Notes: generated from the sequence alone by a model not told the origin. Shown: positions 37,672-46,806, numbered from the stretch's first letter. The stretch: DNA of 64,000 nucleotides from JAFDBW01 sp963723355 (GCA_963723355.1 CAVRQQ010000034.1:1-64000), one strand, 5' to 3'. Numbers and translations: made by a program.

Positions 37672-37926
37672 ATGTCTGCTCGGCAAAGACGGTCTCTATG
37701 GCTGGCAACCGGTGCATACGTTCGCGGCCAAGCCTGGCAGCTCGGTCTGGCCCTGGATTGCCGAAAGGCTTATCAAAAAAATGCCGAACATCTGCAGAGA
37801 CCCGGCCCTTGGCTGAACTGGTTCGACCGGTGGTTTGACCCGCTGACGAATCATCGTGTCGGTTGTGCGGTGACCGCACTGCTTGTTCGTCTGTGGTTTG
37901 CCAGACAACTTGGTCGATACCCCTGA
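37672..37926 (+). CDS. Unrecognised small ORF, possibly the frameshifted end of the glycosyltransferase
   Basis: An open frame encodes an Arg/Trp-rich sequence, with NWFDRWFDPLTNHRVGC near the end and no family I recognise. Codon use resembles the neighbours. The same frame reads back in the preceding gene as LAPFFRLIDELLSVM, and joining it there needs only the loss of one G, the same type of lesion seen elsewhere here. No good ribosome site precedes ATG 37672. It may therefore be a C-terminal domain rather than a separate gene. Confidence 0.5.
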   Translation: MSARQRRSLWLATGAYVRGQAWQLGLALDCRKAYQKNAEHLQRPGPWLNWFDRWFDPLTNHRVGCAVTALLVRLWFARQLGRYP

Positions 37927-37940
37927 GGAAACCTTGTCGG

Positions 37941-38345
37941 ATGGACAATATGCTAACGTTCGTAAATGAAAAAGTGCAGGATATCCCGTTCCTGAAAACC
38001 TTAGGTGTTTCAGTCAGGGACATTGCAGAGAAGCATGCCGAGATGACCGTAACGATAGATGACCGCCACCTGAATTACATGGGCACTGTCCATGGTGGCC
38101 TGATTTCAGCCCTGGTTGATACGGTCTGTTTCTTCCCGAAGCCACTCATCCCTTCCGGGCTGAAACTGACGACCGTTGATCTCAACGTCAGTTATGTCAG
38201 GCCCGCCCTGAAAGGCGACACCCTGGTGGCCCGTTCCGAGCTTCTGCACCTGGGCCGTCGTACCGCGCGTTTGTCAGTAAAGGTTACCGACCAGGATCAT
38301 GGCCTTGTTGCATATGGGACTGCGACCCTTATGGTTCTGAGTTGA
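37941..38345 (+). CDS. Hotdog-fold thioesterase (PaaI-like)
   Basis: This 134-residue protein has the PaaI-type hotdog signature: NYMGTVHGGLISALVDTV, then LTTVDLNVSYVRPALKGD. Such enzymes hydrolyse acyl- or aryl-CoA thioesters; the substrate is not evident. ATG 37941 is chosen after TGAGGAAACC; ATG 37950 is an alternative. It lies 84 bp before the SAH-cycle regulator but separated from it by that gene's own promoter. Confidence 0.85.
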   Translation: MDNMLTFVNEKVQDIPFLKTLGVSVRDIAEKHAEMTVTIDDRHLNYMGTVHGGLISALVDTVCFFPKPLIPSGLKLTTVDLNVSYVRPALKGDTLVARSELLHLGRRTARLSVKVTDQDHGLVAYGTATLMVLS

Positions 38346-38382
38346 CCTGCAGTGTAATTTCTGCTTGTTTTTTTTGAGCGGA

Positions 38383-38410
38383 TATAATATCAATTATAGT
38401 TGATATTATA
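38383..38410. promoter_or_regulatory. Perfect 11-bp palindromic operator before the ArsR-methyltransferase gene
   Basis: TATAATATCAA (38383-38393) and TTGATATTATA (38400-38410) are exact reverse complements around a 6-base centre. The left arm contains a -10 consensus TATAAT, so a bound dimer would block transcription. It stands 19 bases before the regulator, which suggests autorepression and shared control of ahcY. Confidence 0.75.
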
Positions 38411-38429
38411 AAACCGTGTGGATTGATGT

Positions 38430-39359
38430 ATGCTCGAAGTGCTTAAAATCCTGGCTGACACCACGCGTCTGAGGCTCCTGCGGATACTCCGTCAGGGCGA
38501 CTTTACCGTGCAGGATCTCATGCAGGCTCTGGATATGGGGCAGTCCAGGATTTCACGGCATTTGATCCTGATGAACGAAGCTGGTCTGCTCAAGGTCGAA
38601 AAACAAGGGACCTGGCGCTACTATCGTCTTGCACCGGAAAGCAGTTTTTTTCAAAAAATCTGGCCGGCGATCGAAGCGCATCTCGACGAACTGGACATGC
38701 AGGAGCAGGATGCAAATGGTGTTCTCGCAATCATGGCGGAGCGACGCAAACGGAGCCAGGAATTCTTTGATCGACACGCCCGTGACTGGGATGTCATGCA
38801 TACGGAGCTCCTCAATCTTCCGGACTATCAGGCAGATCTTCTGGCGCTGTTGCCGGCGGGTGGCCTGACCGTTGAAATTGGCGTCGGTTCAGGTACGCTG
38901 CTCCCGCTCCTGATTGATAAGGCCGACCGTGTTGTCGGCCTGGACCAGTCACCGTCCATGGTCACCCTGGCCAGGGAGACGGTGCAACATCATCACCTGA
39001 ACAAACGTGTAGATGTCCGCCTGGCGGAGATGAACCATCTGCCGTTAGCTGACGATTCGGTGCGAACCGTTGTCATGAACCAGGTCCTGCATCACGCTGA
39101 GCAGCCAGTTGATGTTCTTAAAGAGGTGGGACGGGTTCTTGCCGGGGGGGGGCTGCTGGTGGTGGCCGACCTGACAAGACATGAACACGACTGGGCCCGG
39201 GAACGATTGGCGGACCAGTGGCTTGGTTTCAAACGGCAGGAACTTGATGGCTGGCTGAATGAAGCCGGAATGCAGATCTGCACTTACCAGGAATTCGGCG
39301 GCTCCGGATCTTATCAGAGAGTCCTGCTGTTGACTGCGAAGCTGAATAACAATAATTGA
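38430..39359 (+). CDS. ArsR-family regulator fused to a SAM-dependent methyltransferase domain (SahR-like)
   Basis: The 309-residue protein has an N-terminal winged HTH (about 1-90, with LADTTRLRLLRILRQGDFTV and GQSRISRHLILMNEAGLL) and a C-terminal class I methyltransferase fold (from about 148, VEIGVGSGTLLPLL, VVGLDQSP). It lies 27 bp before ahcY and near metK, which matches the SahR regulators of the SAH cycle in proteobacteria. The fold could bind SAH or SAM as a signal. Methyltransferase activity is not proved by sequence. Confidence 0.85.
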   Translation: MLEVLKILADTTRLRLLRILRQGDFTVQDLMQALDMGQSRISRHLILMNEAGLLKVEKQGTWRYYRLAPESSFFQKIWPAIEAHLDELDMQEQDANGVLAIMAERRKRSQEFFDRHARDWDVMHTELLNLPDYQADLLALLPAGGLTVEIGVGSGTLLPLLIDKADRVVGLDQSPSMVTLARETVQHHHLNKRVDVRLAEMNHLPLADDSVRTVVMNQVLHHAEQPVDVLKEVGRVLAGGGLLVVADLTRHEHDWARERLADQWLGFKRQELDGWLNEAGMQICTYQEFGGSGSYQRVLLLTAKLNNNN

Positions 39360-39386
39360 TAGAGCGTCATAAGAGGAGAAAAGCAA

Positions 39387-40844
39387 ATGACAGACAATCA
39401 CGATTTTAAAGTAAAAGACCTGTCCCTGGCGGCCTGGGGTCGTAAGGAAATTGATCTGGCCGAGGTCGAGATGCCCGGTTTGATGGCGTTGCGCGAAGAA
39501 TACCGTGGCAAGAAGCCGCTTGCCGGTGCACGGATCACCGGCTCATTGCACATGACGATCCAGACAGCGGTTCTGATCGAGACACTGATCGATCTCGGCG
39601 CTGAGGTGCGTTGGGCTTCATGCAATATCTTTTCGACCCAGGATCAGGCTGCGGCTGCGGTAGCGGTCGGCAGAGAGGGAACTCCTGAAAACCCGAAAGG
39701 TGTCCCGGTCTTCGCCTGGAAAGGCGAGACCCTCGAGGAGTACTGGTGGTGTACCGAAAAGGCATTGAACTGGCCGAACGGGCAGATGCCCAACATGATT
39801 CTTGACGATGGTGGTGATGCGACCATGATGGTCCTGAACGGTGCAGAATGGCAGGCGCAGGGTGTTCCCGAACTGCAGGCCGATGATGCCGAAGACTGGG
39901 TTGAACTGGTCACGATCCTGAAACAGTCGATCGATAGCAAGTCAATTGACTGGCAGGCTGTCTGCAAATCCATAAAAGGAGTCACAGAAGAGACCACAAC
40001 CGGGGTCCACCGCCTGTACCATCTGCAGAAAATTGGCAAACTCCCTTTCCCGGCCATGAACGTTAACGATTCGGTGACCAAGAGCAAATTTGACAATGTG
40101 TATGGCTGTCGACATAGTCTGGTCGACGGGATCATGCGGGCGACCGACGTAATGCTTTCCGGTAAGGTCGCGGTTGTCTGTGGTTACGGTGATGTCGGCA
40201 AAGGCTGTTGCCAGTCCTTGCGTGGCCAGGGTGCACGAGTCATCGTTACGGAGATCGATCCGATTTGCGCCCTGCAGGCCCTGATGGAAGGCTATGAGGT
40301 CAAGACCCTTGAAGATGTCGTGGCAGATGCAGATATTTTCGTCACCACGACGGGCAACAAGGATGTGATTCGCGTCGATCATATGGCCCGGATGAAACAC
40401 AATGCGATCGTCGGCAATATCGGCCACTTTGACAACGAGATCGAGATGGCGGCGCTGGCGAAGGTCGCAGGGGTCGAGAAAGTCAATATCAAGAACCCCC
40501 GGGAACACGGCAACCAGGTGGACCAGTGGGTGTTCCCGGACGGTCACGCGGTGATTGTCCTCGCTGAAGGTCGCCTGCTCAACCTCGGTTGTGCAACCGG
40601 GCATCCTTCGTTCGTCATGTCCAACAGTTTTACCAACCAGGTTATGGCGCAGATCGAGCTCTTCACGAAAACAGATGATTACGGCAAAGAAGTTTATGTC
40701 CTGCCCAAAAGTCTCGACGAGAAGGTGGCCAGGTTGCATCTTGGCAAACTTGGCGCAAAACTAACGACCCTCAGCAGGGAACAGGCCGATTATCTCGGTG
40801 TCCCGATCGAGGGGCCGTACAAATCCGATTCATACCGTTACTGA
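39387..40844 (+). CDS. ahcY: Adenosylhomocysteinase AhcY
   Basis: AhcY reversibly hydrolyses S-adenosylhomocysteine to adenosine and homocysteine, clearing the product inhibitor of methyltransferases. It has 485 residues. The NAD-binding loop VCGYGDVGKGCCQSLRGQGA is near residue 262, and ITGSLHMTIQTAVLIETL and the C-terminal KSDSYRY are typical. The AAGAGGAGAAAAG ribosome site is strong. A terminator ends the unit. Confidence 0.97.
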   Translation: MTDNHDFKVKDLSLAAWGRKEIDLAEVEMPGLMALREEYRGKKPLAGARITGSLHMTIQTAVLIETLIDLGAEVRWASCNIFSTQDQAAAAVAVGREGTPENPKGVPVFAWKGETLEEYWWCTEKALNWPNGQMPNMILDDGGDATMMVLNGAEWQAQGVPELQADDAEDWVELVTILKQSIDSKSIDWQAVCKSIKGVTEETTTGVHRLYHLQKIGKLPFPAMNVNDSVTKSKFDNVYGCRHSLVDGIMRATDVMLSGKVAVVCGYGDVGKGCCQSLRGQGARVIVTEIDPICALQALMEGYEVKTLEDVVADADIFVTTTGNKDVIRVDHMARMKHNAIVGNIGHFDNEIEMAALAKVAGVEKVNIKNPREHGNQVDQWVFPDGHAVIVLAEGRLLNLGCATGHPSFVMSNSFTNQVMAQIELFTKTDDYGKEVYVLPKSLDEKVARLHLGKLGAKLTTLSREQADYLGVPIEGPYKSDSYRY

Positions 40845-40870
40845 GGTTTTTGTTCTTTGATTGATTTTAG

Positions 40871-40900
40871 GGGACAGGCTTTTGGTCTGTCCCTTTTTTT
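40871..40900 (+). terminator. Terminator after ahcY
   Basis: GGGACAG and CTGTCCC form a 7-bp stem with a 9-base loop, followed by seven Ts. It separates ahcY from the convergent lptG. Confidence 0.88.
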
Positions 40901-40906
40901 CGATGC

Positions 40907-41995
40907 TCAGTCCTGTGCCTTGAGGAACAGCCAGGTGGCGGTCAGGGCCATCAGGATATTGGCGGACCACGCCGCTACGACGGGAGACAATATCGCTGAC
41001 CCGCCCAGGGCGGCAAAAACTGCGTAAAGAACGAAGTAGACGATAAAAACCGCCAGGCTGACAACGATTCCGACTGCAAAACTGGGCTTGCGTCCACGCT
41101 GCAGGGCGAACGGCATACCGAGCAGAACCATGATCAGCGGAATGAAGGCTTTCGACAGTCTCAGGTGGGATTCGAGCTGATAGATCTTCGGGTCGTGACC
41201 ATCTGCTTTCAGCGTATCGATAAGCTTGTAAAGTTCAAACTGGGTCATCTCCTCGGGGTTATTCCATAGCTGGGTCAGTTCTGACGGGTCTTTCCCCAGG
41301 TCCAGAAGCCACTTCGCCCGGTCTTCGTAGCCCTGAACAGTTTTGTCTTCGGGCGAGAATTGCCAGATTTTTACGTCCCTGAAAGACCAGATGCCGCTTC
41401 CCTCATAATGTCCCGATACGGCCTGTAGCCGTTCTACGGGTTTGAATCGATCATTGAAGGTGATGATGGTGACGCCAAAAAGAACTCCCCGCTGAGGGAA
41501 AGAGCGGTTGATATGTACGATCCTGTCACCATTTTTGAAAAACAGGTCTTTTGACTCGCTTGCAACATTTCTGGATTTGTTGGTGATTTGCACGTTCTTG
41601 ATGTACTCGGTTTCCTGGATCCCCAGCGGCGTCAGCCAGAGGTTGCAGAGCAGGAGAAGAATGCTTAACAGGAACCCGGTCAGAAACATCGAACGGCTGA
41701 TCCTGGAAATGCTGATCCCGCCGCCGAGCAGGGCTGTCAGCTGGTTGGTTCGCGAAAGATCACCGATGGTCGCGAATGCGCCGAGCAGGACCGCCATCGG
41801 CAGAGTGTTGGAGATCATCAGCGGCAGGTTGTAGATCGGGAAGAGAAAATAATTGATCAGGGCGGCCTGGTTTTCAATGAAATCATCAACTTTTTCAATG
41901 AACTCGATGACCGCATACAGTGATACCAGTGCCAGCAGGATAAAGGCCAGGTTCTTCAGAAACAGGGTCGATATGTAACGATCAAGCGTGGTCAT
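40907..41995 (-). CDS. lptG: LPS export permease LptG
   Basis: LptG is one of the two permease halves of the LptB2FG transporter. It has 362 residues with an N-terminal helix set, a periplasmic beta-jellyroll (about 130-265) and C-terminal helices. TLDRYISTLFLKNLAFILLAL and ALLGGGISISRI are typical starts. It overlaps lptF by 14 bp and runs convergently against ahcY. Confidence 0.92.
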   Translation of the reverse strand: MTTLDRYISTLFLKNLAFILLALVSLYAVIEFIEKVDDFIENQAALINYFLFPIYNLPLMISNTLPMAVLLGAFATIGDLSRTNQLTALLGGGISISRISRSMFLTGFLLSILLLLCNLWLTPLGIQETEYIKNVQITNKSRNVASESKDLFFKNGDRIVHINRSFPQRGVLFGVTIITFNDRFKPVERLQAVSGHYEGSGIWSFRDVKIWQFSPEDKTVQGYEDRAKWLLDLGKDPSELTQLWNNPEEMTQFELYKLIDTLKADGHDPKIYQLESHLRLSKAFIPLIMVLLGMPFALQRGRKPSFAVGIVVSLAVFIVYFVLYAVFAALGGSAILSPVVAAWSANILMALTATWLFLKAQD

Positions 41996-43185
41996 TGTTC
42001 CTGTTTATACATTTTCTCAGATACGTCATCGTCTGTTCAACTTGCGAGACGAAGATGCTGGGATGTTCGTGGGCGCTTCGGTACAGGCAGTAAAGTCCGG
42101 ACAGGCATAACAGTAAATGGGGGAGCCAGAAGGCCAGCCATGGAGTGAGACCCGCATCTGCAGTAAAAGTCTGTGCCAGAGACAGCAGCAGGTAATAGCA
42201 AAGATATATGACCAGTCCGATGACGAATCCGCCGCTGCGGCCTGATCGATGGGTCTGGATACTGAAAGGCAGTCCGAACAGGGCGAAAATCAGAGGAGCC
42301 ATTGGCGAGACCAACCGGGTGTGCATTTCCGCCTGGACCGCGCCGAGTTTTCGCTGGTTGCTATCACTCTGCCCGTTGCTGAGCTGTCGCCAGAGCTGAC
42401 CGGTTGACATCTCCTTGGGCCGTTTCTTTTTGCCGAGTTTTCTCGGCCGTCCCTTCGCCATTGCTGGTCAGGTCTGGCTGTACGTCGTAGCTGCGGAAGT
42501 TGATGAGCTGGTAAGTTGAATCATCGTCGGCCTGCTGGCGATGAATCGTGCCATCCTGCAGCCGGACTGTGATCGATTCCTGTTTTTCGTCTGCGACAAT
42601 ATCTCCCTGCTCGGCAAATATCAGCATGGTCGCGTCAGGTTTTTTTTCAACGATGAAGAGACCATTCATCTGGCCGGTGCGGGCGTCGAGATCGTTTGCA
42701 TAAAGCACCATGTTGTTGAACTGTTTCATGAATACCTGTGGCTGGAACCCTATAGTGGCCTTCTGCATGGTGATGGCGAAAACCTGTTCGCGGAAGGCCT
42801 GATATCCCCAGGGTTTCAGCCACAGGCCTGCCACTGCTGTGAGCATGGAGAAGATCATCGCCAGTGCGAGAACCGGACGTGCCATCTGGGCAAGGCCTAT
42901 GCCGGCCGCCTTCATGGCAATCGTTTCACAGTCAGCAGACATGCGACTGAGCCCGATCATGATCCCCATCAGAAAAGACAGGGGCAGTGTAATATTCAGA
43001 AACGCCGGCAGCATTGTCCCGAACAGCACCAGGATGTCACTGATCGAGACCCCCCGGTTGACGACCAGATCCACGAGCTTCATCAATCTGCCCATCAGCA
43101 GCACCATGGTGAAAATCAGCAGGCAGAGCAGGGTTGGCGAGAGGATCTCCCGGATGATGTATTTCTGTATTTTTGTGCCTGGCAT
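41982..43185 (-). CDS. lptF: LPS export permease LptF (one frameshift)
   Basis: LptF is the partner of LptG. The N-terminus KIQKYIIREILSPTLLCLL is diagnostic, followed by helices, a periplasmic domain and the C-terminal helices (VSPMAPLIFALFGLPFSIQ). The frame breaks in an A5 run (T5 at 42427-42431 on the plus strand); dropping one gives EKTRQKKRPKEMSTG. With the correction the protein is about 400 residues. ATG 43185 is preferred to a TTG at 43209. Confidence 0.9.
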
Positions 43186-43246
43186 GATGCCGCATATTAG
43201 TACAGTCAATGTCAGAATGTAAACGCTATTGATGGTGAAAAACCCC

Positions 43247-43275
43247 TTGCGTTCGGGATACGCTCATGTTATACG
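43247..43275 (+). promoter_or_regulatory. Promoter of rpsB
   Basis: TTGCGT (43247-43252) and TATACG (43270-43275) are 17 bases apart. They lie in the gap divergent from lptF. The leader is about 110 bases and could carry ribosomal-protein feedback, but no clear S2 site was identified by eye. Confidence 0.5.
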
Positions 43276-43392
43276 AATGTGCTGTCCAATACACACGCCT
43301 TTTGACCCGGACCGGGTGCCTGACATGGGGTCAGGTCGGTTGCAGGGGTTGATGAAGGCGGCGGCCAAACCAAATTGAAGGGAAGTTTAAAC

Positions 43393-44268
43393 ATGGCACA
43401 GATTACTATGAAGCAATTGTTGGAGGCCGGTGTCCATTTCGGCCACCAGACCCGTCGTTGGAACCCCAAGATGAAGCCTTATATCTTCGGGGCTCGAAAC
43501 GGTATCTATATTATCGACCTGCAGAAGACGGTCCGCTACTTCCGGACTGCTTACAGTTTCATCCGTGACGTTTCCCAGAAAGGCGAGAAGATCCTTTTTG
43601 TCGGCACCAAGAAACAGGCTCAGGATTCGATTGTTGAAGAGGCTGTCCGTTCCGGTCAGTTCTATGTCAACAATCGCTGGCTGGGCGGCATGCTGACAAA
43701 CTTCTCGACCATCAAGCGCAGCATTGATCGTCTGAAAAAAATCGAGGCGATGTCTGAAGACGGAACCTTTGACCTGCTGCTCAAAAAAGAGGTCCTGCAG
43801 CTGGAGCGGGAAAAAATCAAGCTGGAAAAGAGTCTCGGCGGGATCAAGAACATGACCCGTCTGCCTGCGGCTGTTTTCATTGTCGATCCGAACAAGGAAG
43901 ACATTGCCGTCAAGGAAGCTCGCAAGCTCGGTATCCCGGTCGTTGCAGTGGTTGACACCAACTGTGATCCCGAGGGAATTGATTACATCATCCCCGGCAA
44001 TGACGATGCAATTCGTGCCATCCGTCTGTTCGCGTCGAAAATGGCTGAGGCGTGTCTCGAAGGCGCTGCTGCCCGCGAAGAAGACCTGCGCAACGATGCT
44101 GAAGGCGCTGACGTCGAAGAACAGGCCGTTGCAGAGGGCCCGGAGACTGTTGTCGTTGAAAAGGCAGAGGCCGCTGCACCAGCAGTGACCGAAGCGGCAC
44201 CTGAGGAGGTGCCCGCTGCAGAGGCTGAGGAAGTGACTGAAGAAAAGGACGCATCGGCAGAGGCATAA
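43393..44268 (+). CDS. rpsB: 30S ribosomal protein S2
   Basis: S2 is a small-subunit protein. The core starts MAQITMKQLLEAGVHFGHQTRRWNPKM and is normal to about residue 225. The C-terminal 65 residues are an Ala/Glu/Val-rich acidic extension, longer than in E. coli. ATG 43393 after GGGAAG is chosen; a TTG upstream at 43375 is not needed. It is followed by a terminator and tsf. Confidence 0.96.
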   Translation: MAQITMKQLLEAGVHFGHQTRRWNPKMKPYIFGARNGIYIIDLQKTVRYFRTAYSFIRDVSQKGEKILFVGTKKQAQDSIVEEAVRSGQFYVNNRWLGGMLTNFSTIKRSIDRLKKIEAMSEDGTFDLLLKKEVLQLEREKIKLEKSLGGIKNMTRLPAAVFIVDPNKEDIAVKEARKLGIPVVAVVDTNCDPEGIDYIIPGNDDAIRAIRLFASKMAEACLEGAAAREEDLRNDAEGADVEEQAVAEGPETVVVEKAEAAAPAVTEAAPEEVPAAEAEEVTEEKDASAEA

Positions 44269-44290
44269 ACGGCTGATACGTATATATACT

Positions 44291-44321
44291 AAAAGGCGGT
44301 CTGCATTGCAGCCGCCTTTTT
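44291..44321 (+). terminator. Terminator between rpsB and tsf
   Basis: A near-continuous stem AAAAGGCGG/CCGCCTTTT with an inner CTGC/GCAG and a 3-base loop ends in Ts. It probably lowers tsf expression relative to rpsB. Confidence 0.85.
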
Positions 44322-44371
44322 GTCAGACAATCAAATATTCGCAAGGATAGCAGGATAGAGGAGGTTTTACC

Positions 44372-45286
44372 GTGGCTACAATTACAGCAAAAATGGTAGG
44401 TGACCTGCGTGCCAAAACCGGCGCCGGGATGATGGATTGCAAGAAAGCCCTTACCGAATCCGGTGGAGACATGGAGCAGGCCATTGACCTGCTGCGTAAA
44501 AAGGGACTTTCCGCAGCGGCCAAGAAATCGGGTCGTGTTGCCGCTGAAGGTATGATTGCAGCCGCCGGAAACGGTCAGTGCGGCGCTCTTGTTGAAGTTA
44601 ACTCGGAAACCGACTTCGTCGCCAAAAACGAAGCTTTCCAGAAATTTGCCGCTGGTGTGGTCGGGGTAGTGCTGGATCAGAAACCGGCCGATGTCGACGC
44701 TCTGAAAGATATGGATTTCCCCGGCACCGGGCGCAACGTGGGCGAAGAGCTCACCCACCAGATTGCGACAATCGGCGAGAATATGAATATCCGACGCTTT
44801 GCCCGTCTCGAAAGCGGTTCCGGTATTACCGCATCCTATATCCATGGTGCCGGAAAAATCGGTGTGTTGGTCCAGCTCGATACTGACAAGGCTGATCATC
44901 CGAAGGTAGAAGAGACCGCAAGGATGCTGGCCATGCATGTCGCTGCTGCAAGTCCGCAGTACCTGAGCCGCGACGAAGTCCCTGCCGATGTGATTGAGCG
45001 TGAGAAGGATATCATGCGTGCCAAGGCCCTCGAGAGCGGTAAGCCGGAAAACATCGTAGAGAAAATCCTCGAAGGCCAGATCAACAAGTTCTTCGGCGAG
45101 ACCTGCCTCCTGGAACAGGTCTACGTGGTTGATACTGATCATAAGGTTGGTAAAGTTGTAGAGGCTTTGGCCAAAGAGGTCGGCGGCCAGGTGACGCTCA
45201 GTGCTTACGAGCGATTCCAACTCGGCGAGGGGATTGAGAAGAAAGAGGATGATTTCGCTGCTGAAGTCGCTTCGATGACCAAATAA
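44372..45286 (+). CDS. tsf: Elongation factor Ts
   Basis: EF-Ts exchanges GDP on EF-Tu. It has 304 residues. The start MATITAKMVGDLRAKTGAGMMDCKKAL and the VNSETDFVAKNE loop are diagnostic. The length is the full-size type with two core subdomains. GTG is the start, after GAGGAGG. It is followed by pyrH after 21 bp. Confidence 0.95.
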   Translation: MATITAKMVGDLRAKTGAGMMDCKKALTESGGDMEQAIDLLRKKGLSAAAKKSGRVAAEGMIAAAGNGQCGALVEVNSETDFVAKNEAFQKFAAGVVGVVLDQKPADVDALKDMDFPGTGRNVGEELTHQIATIGENMNIRRFARLESGSGITASYIHGAGKIGVLVQLDTDKADHPKVEETARMLAMHVAAASPQYLSRDEVPADVIEREKDIMRAKALESGKPENIVEKILEGQINKFFGETCLLEQVYVVDTDHKVGKVVEALAKEVGGQVTLSAYERFQLGEGIEKKEDDFAAEVASMTK

Positions 45287-45307
45287 CTGGCCTGAACCGG
45301 AGAAACC

Positions 45308-46030
45308 ATGGCACGTCAACCCCAATTCAAGCGTATACTACTCAAACTCAGTGGAGAAGCTCTGGCCGGCAAGCTTGGCTATGGTATTGACCCGGATATT
45401 ATCAGGGCGATCGCCATCGAAATTCGCGGGGTTGTCGATCTTGGTGTCCAGATTGCCATCGTCATTGGCGGCGGCAATATCTTCCGCGGAGTTGCCGCAT
45501 CCTCGATGGGGATGGACCGTGCAAGTGCCGACTACATGGGGATGCTGGCTACGGTCATGAACAGTCTGGCGCTGCAGGATGCCCTGGAAAAGGCGGGGGT
45601 GATCACCAGGGTCCAGTCCGCTATTGAAATGCAGGAGATTGCTGAGCCATATATCCGCCGCAGGGCTGTTCGCCATCTCGAAAAAGGGCGTGTTGTTATT
45701 TTTGGTGCGGGCACCGGTAATCCGTTTTTCACGACCGACACGGCAGCGAGCCTGCGTGCTATCGAAATCGGTGCTGAAATTATTCTCAAAGCGACCAAAG
45801 TTGACGGAGTTTACGACTCTGATCCGGCGAAAAACAAAGATGCCGTCAAATATCAACAGTTGACCTATCTGGATGTCCTCAAGCAAGGTCTTCAGGTGAT
45901 GGACTCTACGGCGACATCCCTTTGTATGGACAACGACCTGCCGATTCTCGTGTTTGATCTGACGACCAGCGGCAATATTGAACGTGTCGTTTGTGGCGAC
46001 CAGATCGGAACCATTGTCAAAGGAGAATGA
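45308..46030 (+). CDS. pyrH: UMP kinase PyrH
   Basis: PyrH phosphorylates UMP to UDP. It has 240 residues with KRILLKLSGEALAG and IVIGGGNIFRG at the N-terminal half and FFTTDTAASLRA in the C-terminal half. It belongs to the amino acid kinase fold. It sits in the conserved rpsB-tsf-pyrH-frr order. Confidence 0.96.
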   Translation: MARQPQFKRILLKLSGEALAGKLGYGIDPDIIRAIAIEIRGVVDLGVQIAIVIGGGNIFRGVAASSMGMDRASADYMGMLATVMNSLALQDALEKAGVITRVQSAIEMQEIAEPYIRRRAVRHLEKGRVVIFGAGTGNPFFTTDTAASLRAIEIGAEIILKATKVDGVYDSDPAKNKDAVKYQQLTYLDVLKQGLQVMDSTATSLCMDNDLPILVFDLTTSGNIERVVCGDQIGTIVKGE

Positions 46031-46034
46031 TACT

Positions 46035-46592
46035 ATGATTGCTGATGTCAAATCCAATGCCAGTGCCGGGATGACCAAAGCCCTTGAGTCATTCAAACGT
46101 GACCTGAGCAAGGTTCGGACGGGTCGTGCCTCACTCTCTTTGCTCGATGACATCAAGGTTGATTACTATGGGACCCCGACGCCACTCAACCAGGTCGGTT
46201 CTATGGCTGTTCCCGAACCCCGTCTGATCACAATTCAGCCGTGGGAGAAAAACCTGATCGGTGAAATCGAAAAGGCCATTCTCAAGGCCGACCTTGGCTT
46301 GAATCCAAATTCCGATGGGCAAATTATCCGTCTTGTCTTCCCCCCCCTGACCGAAGAACGTCGCAAGGAAATGGTCAAACAGGTCAAACGCATGGGAGAA
46401 GATGCCAAGGTCGGGATTCGCAATGTGCGCCGTGAAGCCAACGATACATTAAAGAGGCTTGAGAAGGACAAGGACATCACCGAAGATGACCTGAAACGCG
46501 GTGAGAAGGAAATCCAGGACGTGACAGATGAATTCGTCTCCCGGGTGGACAGGGTCATTGAAGAGAAAGAAAAAGACCTCATGGAGCTTTGA
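46035..46592 (+). CDS. frr: Ribosome recycling factor
   Basis: RRF splits the post-termination ribosome with EF-G. It has 185 residues. FKRDLSKVRTGRASLSLLDDIKVDYYG and the later PPLTEERRKEMVKQVK are family marks. ATG 46035 is selected because upstream in-frame codons lie within pyrH and the AGGAGAATG site precedes it. Confidence 0.96.
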   Translation: MIADVKSNASAGMTKALESFKRDLSKVRTGRASLSLLDDIKVDYYGTPTPLNQVGSMAVPEPRLITIQPWEKNLIGEIEKAILKADLGLNPNSDGQIIRLVFPPLTEERRKEMVKQVKRMGEDAKVGIRNVRREANDTLKRLEKDKDITEDDLKRGEKEIQDVTDEFVSRVDRVIEEKEKDLMEL

Positions 46593-46609
46593 TCTCTCCA
46601 GGTGAGGTC

Positions 46610-46794
46610 ATGGCAGCATTTCCATGATCATGCCTGCTGGATGCATTGCCCGAGGGACCTGCGTAGCGTGCGGTCCGGCAGGCTTGACTGTCGAAACCTC
46701 AGAGGCTTACGCAATGACGAATAATTATACGATTGTCGGGCCTGTGTTGACCTGTCCGGTAGATGCCATGTCGATTGAAGCAAGGGGCGCCTGA
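46610..46794 (+). pseudogene. Decayed 2[4Fe-4S] ferredoxin remnant
   Basis: In the 305-base gap between frr and uppS, a 56-residue frame (46624-46794) reads CIARGTCVACGPAG then TCPVDAMSIEA. This resembles a small ferredoxin (CIACGTCxxxCPAG and CTDCGACVDxCPVDA) in which cysteines are lost. The second cluster shows as DCRACVD in another frame, so at least one indel in or near each half and some substitutions are needed. An ATG at 46610 follows AGGTGAGG but in a different frame. Read as a pseudogene; poor local sequence is the alternative. Confidence 0.5.
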
Positions 46795-46806
46795 CGGGCG
46801 CCCTTT
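46782..46806 (+). terminator. Terminator after the ferredoxin remnant
   Basis: AAGGGGCGCC pairs with GGCGCCCTTT around a 5-base loop, with one G-U pair and a short T tail. It overlaps the remnant's stop codon. Confidence 0.65.

Noticed and set aside
37652..37820. Alternative frame with a CxxC start after the glycosyltransferase
   Set aside because: It is short, has poorer codon use than the other frame, and ends early.
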